A DNA stretch of 64,000 bases from NCBI GenBank assembly GCA_023334545.1, contig JAADVB010000003.1, forward strand, positions 62,001-126,000, written 5' to 3'. Both the position numbers and the translations under genes were made by a program. Every line of letters starts with the position of its first letter. Position 1 is the stretch's first letter. The stretch is from Salisapilia sapeloensis. Taxonomy: Eukaryota > Oomycota > Peronosporomycetes > Peronosporales > Salisapiliaceae. The notes beneath the pieces are model-generated. The model did no database searches. It saw nothing but the letters and a program-made list of their open reading frames with translations, and had not been told where the DNA came from. Positions 9,655-19,100 of this stretch are shown here, piece by piece.

Positions 9655-10834
9655 TTTACTGGCGATGATTGGTTGAATTTACACCCGCTGACGCACGTTG
9701 ATTGGTGGCGGCGTGTCCCAGTCTCGCGTATCTTGTGAAACGGCCGTCCCTCTCTTCCGACCCGATCCGGGCTATGCCACTACTGCCCTTTCAATCTGGC
9801 AGGTACTGCTTCCCGTATGTGAAGAGACGCTGCAGGAAAACGTTTTTCGCATCCCAAAATCATAGCGCTGCCGTCTACCAGCAAGCAAGCAGCTGAGGGG
9901 ATCAGATGAAGCGGTACTACGGGACAAAAAATGTGCGGCGCGGCCATCCTCATATGGGTTCAATCGCTTCGTGCAACTTTCGACGTTTTCGCCCGGAAGA
10001 TTCGCGCACGGGTAGAGAAAAGAAGTTCAAGGCGGCGCTTGGCGCAGCCTGACTTGCTTGGTGCGAAGAGTGGCTATATCACTCCCTCTACTTACGTGTC
10101 TCTTCGATACCGCAACTTTGATGTTCGAGAGCCAAAGGCAGGAAGGAAGGAGTGAAGGAAACACAGAGGCGGATGTCGCGCAAAGAGGATGTGCCTGCAC
10201 TTGACGGCAAAACGCACGAAGTGACAGAAACGCCAGTAGAAAAAAAGTGTTCAGCAATGGGCGGCGTGTTGTAGAGCAATTGAAAGAGGGAGGCAGTTGC
10301 TGCGGGAAGTCCCAGTCTCACACGCATGGCGCTTCTAAGGGAAATTAAACCTCGGATCACGCGAAAAAAACCTTCAACCAGTAAAAAAGCCACATAAAAC
10401 CGCTTTTTCCATTTTTCTATGAAATCAACTGGTTCCATTTTTACGAGCTAAAAAAGTATCTTGCGCAAGGTGCTGCACACCACCTTGTCCAGCTCGCCTC
10501 TACATTTCCGTCATCTCCTCGCCTTGCAACCGAGACAACGAGCCGTTGATACTTGCTCTATCAACCCTTGAAATGGAACCAGTATTTCCTTCCACATTCG
10601 AATTAAACCGCTGAAGACTGCGTGCCGGAGACGAGACGAGCGTAGCGTTTTCATTCGCGCATTTCATTGGCAAATATCCGTCGTGGCGGCACGGCATTGG
10701 ATAAAAAACGGACACACAAAGAAAGAGCTTCAATCAAAAGCACGTTTGCTTTTCATTTTCCTTTTTGCGGTCGCCAACGCACCCATAAACCCACGGTTCT
10801 TCGGCCTTCCTTCGCCAAAGTCAACATCGAGGAA
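9655..10834. other. intergenic region and 5' flank of the Myb gene
   Basis: About 1.2 kb without a gene I can support. It probably holds the missing first exon of the small gene ending at 9184, plus the promoter and leader of the Myb gene. Frames here lack family motifs. The stretch just upstream of 10835 is open in the Myb frame but has no ATG, so it is read as leader. It contains the 13-bp inverted repeat listed separately. Confidence 0.5.
10428..10583. repeat. 13-bp inverted repeat upstream of the Myb gene
   Basis: ACTGGTTCCATTT at 10428-10440 is the exact reverse complement of AAATGGAACCAGT at 10571-10583, with 130 bp between the arms. It lies about 250-400 bp upstream of the Myb start. 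It could be a paired protein-binding site or chance. Confidence 0.5.
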
Positions 10835-11983
10835 ATGGACTCGGACATGAATCTGCGCGTGCCATCCACGCCGTCGGCGTACGCTTCCCTCGCCGGCCAC
10901 TCGGGAAATACGGCTCTCTCCGCCGCCCTCTCGCCACGCGATCCGTCAGCCAAAATCGCGACGAATCACCCATCGATGCTCTCCTCCTCGACGTCGCACA
11001 TGGTGACGCGCTACAATGGACATGCGCCGGCTGCGAACACGACCCGTCGTGCGCCACCGAGCCCCACGCCGACCCCGACGGATGCCCCGGTGAAAGCCAA
11101 CACTGGACGATGGACGGAAGCCGAACATAAGCTCTTCCTTCAGGGTCTCGAAACGTTCCCGTACCGAGCATGGAAGAAGATTGCGACCCTCATCAAGACT
11201 CGAACCGTCGTGCAGATCCGTACCCACGCCCAAAAGTATTATCAAAAGCTCGAGAAGGAACAGGCCCGTTTGCGTGAACGACAAGAACAAGGCGGCGAGA
11301 CCGAGTCAGACGTGTCCTCGCTTCCCCGTAAGAAGCACATGATGCGCAAGCGGAAGACTCCAACGGATGCGGAATCCGAGAACCCATATGCCAAGCGTGT
11401 TACGGCGAAGCGATCCACGCGCAAGTCTGGCATGGAAATCCCTGAATCTGCTCGTTCGAGCAACTTCCCGCGACCGTACAATCCGATTGAACCCGTGCCA
11501 GAGAGCATGGTGCTCGACTTTGAGGAAAAGCCGCTGCTAGACTACCCGTTGCCGATGGATGACAGTGTCGACCACTCCCTCCAAGGCATCGACAGCGAAG
11601 AGCTTCTTCAACTTACGGACGAAGATACGCTCGACTGGTTGTCGTCTTCAACCCCTATCAGCTCTGCGAACATGAAGCCGGAGAAGATGGATGTGGAACC
11701 CACGCCTCTTGAACTCCCCATGCAAGCAAACATGGCCATGTCCTTTGGCTCGTGCGCCCCTCTGTGCGACTCTCCCGTGTCCCCGTCGCTTACGACCGAC
11801 TTTGGCTCGACGTTTGTCGACTGTTTCGAGCCGACGTCTGAGAATGAGCTGGATACGGCGGCTTTGTTGAACAACGCTGATTACGGCGCCGACTTTGTGC
11901 TGAACGAAGACGACGACTTTGTGTTGGATCCGGAAAAGTTCCTGTCGAGCTACTTGAGCCCGACGGCGAGCACGCCATGCTAG
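10835..11983 (+). CDS. Myb-related transcription factor, SHAQKYF class
   Basis: Nuclear DNA-binding regulator with a single Myb/SANT repeat. Starting at ATG 10835 (GAAATGGAC) it has 382 residues. The open frame extends 5' to 10667 but has no ATG there. The domain lies at about residues 90-140: GRWTEAEHKLFLQGLETFP, then AWKKIATLIKTRTVVQIRTH ending in the class motif THAQKYYQKL. A basic stretch follows (PRKKHMMRKRKTP), probably a nuclear localisation signal. The C-terminal third is acidic and Ser/Thr-rich (FDEEKP-like and LNEDDDFVLDPEK regions), as in an activation domain. The gene looks richer in G/C-ending codons than its neighbours. Target genes are unknown. Confidence 0.88.
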   Translation: MDSDMNLRVPSTPSAYASLAGHSGNTALSAALSPRDPSAKIATNHPSMLSSSTSHMVTRYNGHAPAANTTRRAPPSPTPTPTDAPVKANTGRWTEAEHKLFLQGLETFPYRAWKKIATLIKTRTVVQIRTHAQKYYQKLEKEQARLRERQEQGGETESDVSSLPRKKHMMRKRKTPTDAESENPYAKRVTAKRSTRKSGMEIPESARSSNFPRPYNPIEPVPESMVLDFEEKPLLDYPLPMDDSVDHSLQGIDSEELLQLTDEDTLDWLSSSTPISSANMKPEKMDVEPTPLELPMQANMAMSFGSCAPLCDSPVSPSLTTDFGSTFVDCFEPTSENELDTAALLNNADYGADFVLNEDDDFVLDPEKFLSSYLSPTASTPC

Positions 11984-12406
11984 GCTGCTGGTCGCTTTTC
12001 CAAAGCCTTTGGCTCCAACACCTCACGAAAAAACCTAGAAAAAAAAGGAGAGAGGTAATCTTTCACGACCGGTGGACGGTCGCTAGTGAGACGAAAGGTT
12101 GAGCTCGATGTGGATGACCATTTCCCATCGGCTACACTAGAGGATACCGGCGCCTCGACCCCTTCGATGTCCTTGATCGTATCTCTGCCGATTCCAACTT
12201 TAAATTTAGACTTTCATTTTTGCATATCCCGACCCGCCCCCGCCGATGGCTCCATCCCCCTCGTGACGTGCTCGAGCCTCGACCTATACACCTGGCTTGG
12301 CGTCCTCCCCCGGACGTGAAAGCTCCTCTCTCCGAAATGCCCCCTCCGCCAGTTCCAAGACCATAAATAAACAGCCTTACAATTTATCAACTAGACGTGT
12401 ATTCTC
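11984..12406. other. convergent intergenic region
   Basis: 423 bp between the Myb stop and the Sen54 stop, which face each other. It contains 3' flanks with A-runs (near 12030-12050) and AATAAA-like AT-rich sequence (12364-12390). I see no gene or RNA here. Confidence 0.6.
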
Positions 12407-13015
12407 TTAAGCTTTTACTTGGTACACTAGTACGGACTCATCTGGATACACTACGGCTACTTTCGCCGGCCCATCGACAGTCTCGACCATACGTCGCAGC
12501 TCTCTCGGACCAGGATAGCTGTCATATCCGTTGAAAACGAAGACTGTGAACGCTCGAGCCCATCGCTTGACCTTTCGCTTCCTGCTCTTGCCTTGAACAT
12601 CGTCATAGATGGTTTGTGTCTGCAACGCTTCTACGTCCATCACGACCGCATCATGCAGTACGTCGGATCTCTTCGGATGGAGCTGATGGCTCTTGAACCA
12701 ATCGTACGCGACAATCCTCGCTGTCGACTCTCGTCCATCACTGACGGAAGCACGTAGCTCTTCTGCTGTTACAATGCGATCTGATCCGAGTATACAGACT
12801 GCAAGCGCTCTTCGACGCATGAGATAGAGAGCTTCTTCGAGGTATAAAGATTGGTTCTTGTAGCTCCCAGTCTGCAGCGATTTCGTGGCTGCCTTCGAGT
12901 CGTGCGTACCCATGCGGAAGAGCAGCTTCCCTCGTTGCAGCGTAAGATGCACGAGCCCCGTGTCGAGGTCGTACTCGCCAATGGACGCATTTTTCCATGT
13001 ATCAGGTAGATGCAT
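12407..13015 (-). CDS. TSEN54: tRNA-splicing endonuclease subunit Sen54
   Basis: Structural subunit of the heterotetrameric tRNA intron endonuclease (Sen2/Sen34/Sen54/Sen15). The sequence shows the family's N-terminal signature: a Trp, then LVHLTLQRGKLLFRMG, then YLEEALYLMRRRALAV, which corresponds to the PEEALYLLE-type motif. A basic linker (KSRKRKVKRWARAF) and a C-terminal beta-rich domain follow (FTVFVFNGYDSYP, AVVYPDESVLVYQV). It is short for the family (202 residues from ATG 13015), so the central insert of animal and fungal proteins is missing. In-frame ATGs also exist at 13063 and 13096. The last overlaps the end of the JmjC gene, so I prefer 13015 with 55 bp between the genes. Confidence 0.8.
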   Translation of the reverse strand: MHLPDTWKNASIGEYDLDTGLVHLTLQRGKLLFRMGTHDSKAATKSLQTGSYKNQSLYLEEALYLMRRRALAVCILGSDRIVTAEELRASVSDGRESTARIVAYDWFKSHQLHPKRSDVLHDAVVMDVEALQTQTIYDDVQGKSRKRKVKRWARAFTVFVFNGYDSYPGPRELRRMVETVDGPAKVAVVYPDESVLVYQVKA

Positions 13016-13070
13016 ACTACGAATAAACAAGTGACAAATCTTGGAAAGCTTCCATTCTCTCATTCGATAT

Positions 13071-14966
13071 CTACACAGTCGATGCACGTCCACCATGCTT
13101 GGTCGGTGGAGGCGTCACTTTGATCAATCGCTCTTTCAATTCCTTCGATCCGGCCTTTACCCACTCATCTTCATCCACCGAGCATCCTTTATAATGCACT
13201 CGAATATACTCGCCATCGACTGCTGCAACTTTGCCCTGTATCATGTACTTTAAGCAGGATGGAAAGAAAGATAAATGGACGATAGACATGTACTTGAGTG
13301 TCTTCAAAATGCAGCGTCGAATTCTTCTGAAGTAAATCTCGGCGTTTGACTTTTTCTTTCGGAATCGACCGCGGCGGATCCGTCGACAAGATCTTACTTT
13401 TCTTTGGCGAAGGAAGGACACTTGATGGGTTCTTCAGACTAGCATTACTCGATGTCCGTCGCCTCCTACGTCCACTCTTTGGTGTGGCGTTAGGACTTGA
13501 CAACGTGCTCCCGCCGCCACATCGATGACATAGCAATGACTCTGGCAGCTCTCCCTACGTCTTCGACGGTCATACAAAGCAATGAAAGAGAAAGAAAAGA
13601 TAAAGTTACGGTTCGGTGGACGAGCTCTGGATAGATACATCGTAGATGCAGCCAGATCTGGCAACTGGAGCATTCGAACCACTCTTCCTACAGCATACGA
13701 TATCAATACGCAAGACAGGAGAAGATGTAGATCGGAGATTACATCAACGTCTCCTTCGGATTCATCACTGCACACTGCTTTGCCACATCTGCAAGCAAAT
13801 AGCCACGGGTCTTCTCCTAGTACATTCTTATTCTGTTCCTCATCTTCAAAGAGCTTTGGTAAGAAGGTATCCATGTCGATGCGGACACTATCCGGAGAGC
13901 ATTTACACACTTTTGCTTTCAATCCGTGTGAAATCCATCGCATCGTCGCAAAATTCACGGCTTCAGCAATGTTAAAGCCTAGATTAAAGCCTTGATGGTA
14001 GGTCGATGGGAACGTAATGACAAATTCTCCTTCCTTTTGATATGCTTTGTAGTACGGAATGTCGAATTCATCCAGACGAGAAGGAGAGATGAGAGAGGTT
14101 TTGTGGCGCATGAACTGTTGACAAGCATGATGTTTCTCTGGAAACATGGCTTGTGCAGCACGCTCTAGTTGAGATGCAGCGGATGGTGGGATGCCGTACC
14201 AGAACTTGGAAGCGCCGTGGTGGATGTAGTTGATGCTGTAGAGGTTCATGTCCTCCGTGTGGAACGCGAACATGGCTCGCCACATGCCAAAGTAGAGCAT
14301 GGAACGTGTGATGCCGGGAAGATCGATGCGACTGAGGATCGTCTCCAGGTGGTTTAAATTCCATGAACACGCTTCTGCATCTCCAAACAGCGATGCCTAC
14401 CTCCCATTCGATTTACAACTAGCTCTATGAAATGGGGTAGAAGTGAACTTACGGTGATGTCGGCTCCGTAGACGGGAGCTTCCATCGTCGGTCTTAGACC
14501 TTTCCAGAACTGTCGCTCGATCGCATCAATATCGTCCTCTACATATCTCTTTTTAATCTTCTATGCATGTATATATGGAGATTGGAATGTACCAGTAGGT
14601 GCGTTCTCTCCTCCGAGTTGTTGTGTGAGTTTGTAGAACTCTGGTGCTGACATGGACTTGCGTTCCACTAGATCGACATTGAAAATGCCTTTTTTACCAG
14701 CTACATGCTGACTCACAGGTCTCGAGACGCCACACTCTAGTGTCTCGAGGTCGTATGATCGAATGAACCATCCTTGTGGCGGCACAATCTATCCGAAAGC
14801 GTTAGAAAAAGGGTCACTATCATCCTACCAAGTGTCTACGAACCTTGCAAATGCCAATATGCGCACATTGTGGCTCGACAACGGTTCGAATATATTGTGC
14901 AAAGGACGAGAACTCTGTTTTAGTCGGGTGAAACACCGGACACCACTCCATTTCGTCGTCTTCCAT
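13071..14966 (-). CDS. JmjN-JmjC-PHD-Tudor-like histone lysine demethylase (KDM4-like), 7 exons
   Basis: Fe(II)/2-oxoglutarate dioxygenase removing methyl groups from histone lysines. Exons: 14966-14844, 14788-14593, 14538-14453, 14396-13743, 13687-13610, 13554-13294, 13247-13071. Introns are 55, 54, 56, 55, 55 and 46 nt, and all joins keep frame, giving 524 residues. Exon 1-2 carries JmjN (CPVFHPTKTEFSSFAQYI). JmjC holds the iron ligands in FHTEDMNLYSINY and STYHQGFNLGFN plus the zinc Cys pair VCKC, as in KDM4. Exons 4-6 together build one PHD finger (CRCGKAVC, FECSSCQIWLHLRC, LLCHRC). After a basic linker, exon 7 has a chromo/Tudor-like beta segment (GKVAAVDGEYIRVHYKGC, DEDEWV). KDM4-type specificity (H3K9/K36) is inference. 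Confidence 0.88.
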
Positions 14967-15302
14967 AGCTATACACTGGAATGCAATCGCGTTTTGGATC
15001 CTAGTGTCACAATGTAAATGCCAATATCAGTAAAGTGTATATCTATCTAATCTAGACACACTACTCGACTACTTTTGAACAATAGACAGTCGTAGATAAG
15101 ACCTGTCGGGACGTATAGAAGGAGAGAAGCGAAGCGTCCGACCTTAGTTACTGTCAATTTCGTTTCTTTGCGTGGTGGTTTTCTTCGATCAAGTACGATA
15201 CGACTTGAAGTTTATCCATTATTTCTTTTCTTTTGACTGGATTAAAGTATGCGATCAACTAGTGATTTATTTTTTGTTTCTTTATCTTTATTGATGCAAA
15301 AC
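14967..15302. other. intergenic region between JmjC gene and TRAPPC8
   Basis: 336 bp between the JmjC start codon (14966) and the TRAPPC8 stop, both minus strand. It holds the JmjC 5' flank and an AT-rich TRAPPC8 3' flank (TTATTTTTTGTTTC near 15270). No gene seen. Confidence 0.6.
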
Positions 15303-18300
15303 TTAGGCTGTCATGGCAGTTGGAGCGACGACTTGGATCGGATACGTCACGTTCATGAACATGTACGTTTCATCTTGTAAAGTTAAGCGTAGGTGATTCA
15401 AGTCGTACATGCCAGACTGGAAGAAACAAGCGTGGACTTGGAATGAGATGTGATCTCGAGGTGCTAGCTCCGTAATATGTTTCTTCGTCGGTCCGACCCA
15501 TATAAACGACGGTGTGACTTTAGGCATTGCTTTTGGAGGTAGCATCTCGACTGTCAAATCGACTGGAGATGAAGACAGTGGACTTGTGTTGGCGATTGTA
15601 ACGACTACATGAGCTTGTGCCACGGACGTCGTATCCATTTCGATACATGGTTCATAGTGGAGAGATACAGCTACCGGACACTCGTCACGTATGTATACGA
15701 ACGGAAGGTTCGATTGACCATGCACCCAACTGCCATCAGCCGCCTGCGCCGTCCACATCAGGCTCAAGTGCGCGTCCAAGTCGGTCATGGACATCAATGC
15801 CTCGGAGCTCATAGGTTGCGGATATTCCTCCTGGACAGTCGGCTGCATTGCCTTGTTATCTCGACGCACGCTTTGGATAGATCGCATGCCTCCAACAGAC
15901 GACTGCGGCTGGTGCTCAAGTAGTTTCGTTGCAATATCCAGACGTAGAAATTGATGCCATGGATACATCCGTTGCTCGTCTTCCGAGAGTGAAATCCAAC
16001 TCTCTTGATGCTCCTTGGAGCGTAGAATGAAATACAAGGTACTAGCTTCCCAGCTATCTAGATAAATCGCACTCTTGGCATCATCTACATGCGTTCCGAA
16101 GCGTTCAAGTGTCCATTGACGACTCACCCAAAGCACTTGATCTAGTTGCAATGCAGACGCATACTCCTTTCGATTTACCACGTGCAAGGCAAAGAGGTAT
16201 TCTCCAGCTTGACAACGTGATGGTCGAATCGAGTAGCTTATATCCATGGAAGGAGAGACAAGGATGTCATACTTGAGACGTACGTGTCGATATACTTTTC
16301 CATACACATCGGTGTATCGAAAGACCATCCGGATAGGATACTCTCCAGCTTGTGGTTTCAAATACAACCTCACTTGCTTCCGATCCCCTGGAGCCAACTG
16401 AACGTTTCTTAAATCTACTACTTGTCCGTTGCTGCCAATGTACCCGACTTGTTCCTCATCAACGTACACTGCTGCCTTAACGTTCCCATCGACACATAGC
16501 TCTAGACCTGATAAAAGTGTCTTGCCACCATTCGAGAGCTCGACTTGGGTCTCGAACACTTCTCCTTCCATCAATATTTGTGGCTCCATCTCGAGAGAAA
16601 CACCGAGCCATGGCATGTCGCCCACGATTCTCGCCATCAGCTTTGGATTCTCGGCTCGAGCACGAGACTCTTTATGCGCGCGTGTGTCCTGCAGGAGTGG
16701 GCCAGGGATGTCAAACAAGTGTTCGCCTACGACGTCTCCATCGCAGATGCTCCATGACACACCTTCTAGCTTGAGTAATCCACTTGCTCGTGGCAAAATG
16801 GACAACTGGACGCGCTCTTCACTGCATGGAGGCAGGAGCAGATCGACTTGTTGCACTTGAATCACGTCGGACGATAGTTCCTCTAGTCGAGTACCGTCAA
16901 AGTGACCGATTAGCTGCATCTCTTGCACCTGCACGGCACACATGAGTGCATTTTTCACGACAAACTCGACGTAGATAGCTTCGTCGACGGCATATTCCGG
17001 CGGCTGATGTGCTTTTATACTCCTTAATCGCGTTTTTAATAGAGGAGGCGTCTCTAGCCACTTGTTACCACTACTTGATTCTCTACTATGTGCATACTTG
17101 TCTACTTCATTCTGTCTTTCAAAGACACGCATCATCTCACGCCATTCTTCATCCAAGTCGACTCCTTCATTCGTCTTGGAAGCGTTCCGGACAGCATAGA
17201 CAAATGTCGATTGATCATCTAGCTCTGGCATGTCCATATCCTTTACTAACAATCTCTTTCGTCCACTTCGAATCGTACTAGATAACGCCGGTCCCGTACT
17301 AAAACTCTGAATTGAATCATGCGATTCAACGAGAAAGTCTTTTACAAGTGCTCCAAACTCTTGTAAGAGTATTTCTTGATGGCTAGCAGAGTTCCGACCG
17401 GATGTTAAGAGACTTAGGAACAAGGAGATGGGCACGAGCGGATCACTTAGACGCTGTGCTTTACTCACAAGCGTCGAATGGATGTGGTCTTCAATGAGAA
17501 TCCAACCACTTGAGTAGTATACTGAACGTGCAATTGCATAGCAGCGAGCTCCATGCGCTTGCAGACCTAGTGACAGGTAGATGTATCCTGCTAAAACCAG
17601 ACGAAAGCCAGCTTTCCGGAACTTGGGAATGCGTGCTTGCAGGTCGCAATAGGCAGCTCGTTCCGTTAATACTGCGCAGCAGATGCCTTGTTCTGCTGTA
17701 GAGCCACGCATGAGTGCTGCTGATGCGTTGTCCATGTAGTCTGTGAGCAGACCAGAGTGAGATAGCTTATGGAACACTTCTCCAGCTAAGAGACTGGAGC
17801 GAACAGTGTGTCGAGGAGGTGCGTTGGCTTTCTGATAGGCGTTAATAGCAGCGTCAAGGGAGTGAGTCATTTGCATGGGAGAGCCACGGAGCTGGAGGAG
17901 ACAGAGAGCAATCATGTGGTTCGTGTCAGCAAAGTGGAGGAGAGACTTGTCTGCCTTGTAGTCCTCTCGCACGAGTCTATACGTCTGCAATGCCAAGTCA
18001 TAGTCATGTAGAGAGAACGCAATGTCTGCTAAGAGACGTGTCTGGGCTTCAATCGTGTCGTAGCGATAGGTCGTTGTCTTTCCTTGATCCGACCCGCTGG
18101 TCATCGTGTCTCGAGGCTTTCGCCACCAGGATTTAAAGACATTCTTCACTCCTTTCTTCGTAGCAGACACGACATCGTTCAATTGATGCAGTCGTGTTTC
18201 TAAATAGGGTAGAACGATACGTAACGAGATGTTTGTACTCAATTTCTCTAATGCCTGTAGATCTTGTGACGACAGGAGACCACCGGCATGGTCGGTTCGT

Positions 18301-19100
18301 ACCTCGTACTGTGGTTCGCTAAAGAAACGAATGGTTGGACGTGGAGAAGAGAACGAGTACCATAGTCCAGAGTTATTCGCCGTCGCTTCTTCTGGAGGTA
18401 AAGAGTTGATTGATAGGACGGTAGAAGAGGATGGATCGAGCTCGAGGTCTTGTAGAATCTGCCATCCGTCTATCTCTGTACCTCTTGTTTCGCCAACGTC
18501 ATGCACGACGATATAGTACTTGGGGATGTTCGGGTCATATAGACCTTGGCCAAATGCGGGAGGAAGGTTGTGAGGACTATTAAGCTCGCTGAGAGCATAC
18601 CGAGGATTGCTTTCGGTAGATGCGACAGCGATTACGATTGCTGCTGGTTGATCCATCATGGAGTATTCTTCACAACGGAAGCTTGCGAGTAGTGTCCGTC
18701 TAAATTCGGCATACCATGGTAAGACAGCATCACTGGATGCATCCTGTGCATCTAGTGCGTGAAGTAGATTCGGCACATCATCGACGGATTTGACGGACGG
18801 TAGATTCAGATCGACTGCTTTATGAGGTTGTAATTTGGCTATCGATTCACTTAGTAGCTTTGTTGCATCTTGTGGAGAAGGTGTGGCGAATTGCGATGAA
18901 GGGATGAAGCGGATTTGAAAGTCTTCCTGATGGAGCTGCTGGGAGACGGATCGTATAGTCACGTTGGCTTCCGAAATGTTGGCGTAGGCGTTTAATAAAT
19001 CGGCAAAACCGAGGGTATTCTTATGTGCGATTCGTTCCACCTCGGGACTTGCACACGTGAGTACCACCGGCGCATAGCTGGAAGGCATCCACCGCTCCAT
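15303..19100 (-). CDS. TRAPPC8: TRAPP III subunit TRAPPC8 (Trs85)
   Basis: Subunit of the TRAPPIII tethering complex, which activates Rab1/Ypt1 for ER-Golgi traffic and autophagy. One intronless frame of 1265 residues from ATG 19100. The N-terminus matches the family (PVVLTCASPEVERIAHKN, FADLLNAY). Next comes a segment typical of the GTPase-like N-domain (VLPWYAEFRRTLLAS, IPKYYIVVHDVGETRGTEID). The middle is a helical TPR-like solenoid (residues about 340-600). The C-terminal half consists of Ig-like/ASPIC beta domains (for example VEFVVKNALMCAVQVQEMQL and VSLEMEPQILMEGEVFETQV). Length agrees with the animal protein. Confidence 0.87.
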   Translation of the reverse strand: MERWMPSSYAPVVLTCASPEVERIAHKNTLGFADLLNAYANISEANVTIRSVSQQLHQEDFQIRFIPSSQFATPSPQDATKLLSESIAKLQPHKAVDLNLPSVKSVDDVPNLLHALDAQDASSDAVLPWYAEFRRTLLASFRCEEYSMMDQPAAIVIAVASTESNPRYALSELNSPHNLPPAFGQGLYDPNIPKYYIVVHDVGETRGTEIDGWQILQDLELDPSSSTVLSINSLPPEEATANNSGLWYSFSSPRPTIRFFSEPQYEVRTDHAGGLLSSQDLQALEKLSTNISLRIVLPYLETRLHQLNDVVSATKKGVKNVFKSWWRKPRDTMTSGSDQGKTTTYRYDTIEAQTRLLADIAFSLHDYDLALQTYRLVREDYKADKSLLHFADTNHMIALCLLQLRGSPMQMTHSLDAAINAYQKANAPPRHTVRSSLLAGEVFHKLSHSGLLTDYMDNASAALMRGSTAEQGICCAVLTERAAYCDLQARIPKFRKAGFRLVLAGYIYLSLGLQAHGARCYAIARSVYYSSGWILIEDHIHSTLVSKAQRLSDPLVPISLFLSLLTSGRNSASHQEILLQEFGALVKDFLVESHDSIQSFSTGPALSSTIRSGRKRLLVKDMDMPELDDQSTFVYAVRNASKTNEGVDLDEEWREMMRVFERQNEVDKYAHSRESSSGNKWLETPPLLKTRLRSIKAHQPPEYAVDEAIYVEFVVKNALMCAVQVQEMQLIGHFDGTRLEELSSDVIQVQQVDLLLPPCSEERVQLSILPRASGLLKLEGVSWSICDGDVVGEHLFDIPGPLLQDTRAHKESRARAENPKLMARIVGDMPWLGVSLEMEPQILMEGEVFETQVELSNGGKTLLSGLELCVDGNVKAAVYVDEEQVGYIGSNGQVVDLRNVQLAPGDRKQVRLYLKPQAGEYPIRMVFRYTDVYGKVYRHVRLKYDILVSPSMDISYSIRPSRCQAGEYLFALHVVNRKEYASALQLDQVLWVSRQWTLERFGTHVDDAKSAIYLDSWEASTLYFILRSKEHQESWISLSEDEQRMYPWHQFLRLDIATKLLEHQPQSSVGGMRSIQSVRRDNKAMQPTVQEEYPQPMSSEALMSMTDLDAHLSLMWTAQAADGSWVHGQSNLPFVYIRDECPVAVSLHYEPCIEMDTTSVAQAHVVVTIANTSPLSSSPVDLTVEMLPPKAMPKVTPSFIWVGPTKKHITELAPRDHISFQVHACFFQSGMYDLNHLRLTLQDETYMFMNVTYPIQVVAPTAMTA

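Noticed and set aside
10088-10438. 116-codon minus-strand frame in the Myb 5' flank (hydrophobic start after an ATG)
   Set aside because: Compositionally plausible in its first half, but no motif, no exon partner, and the tail reads as random flank; left as intergenic.
10667-10834. 5' extension of the Myb protein by 56 residues
   Set aside because: The extension has no ATG (it would start at TTG); ATG 10835 has a good context.
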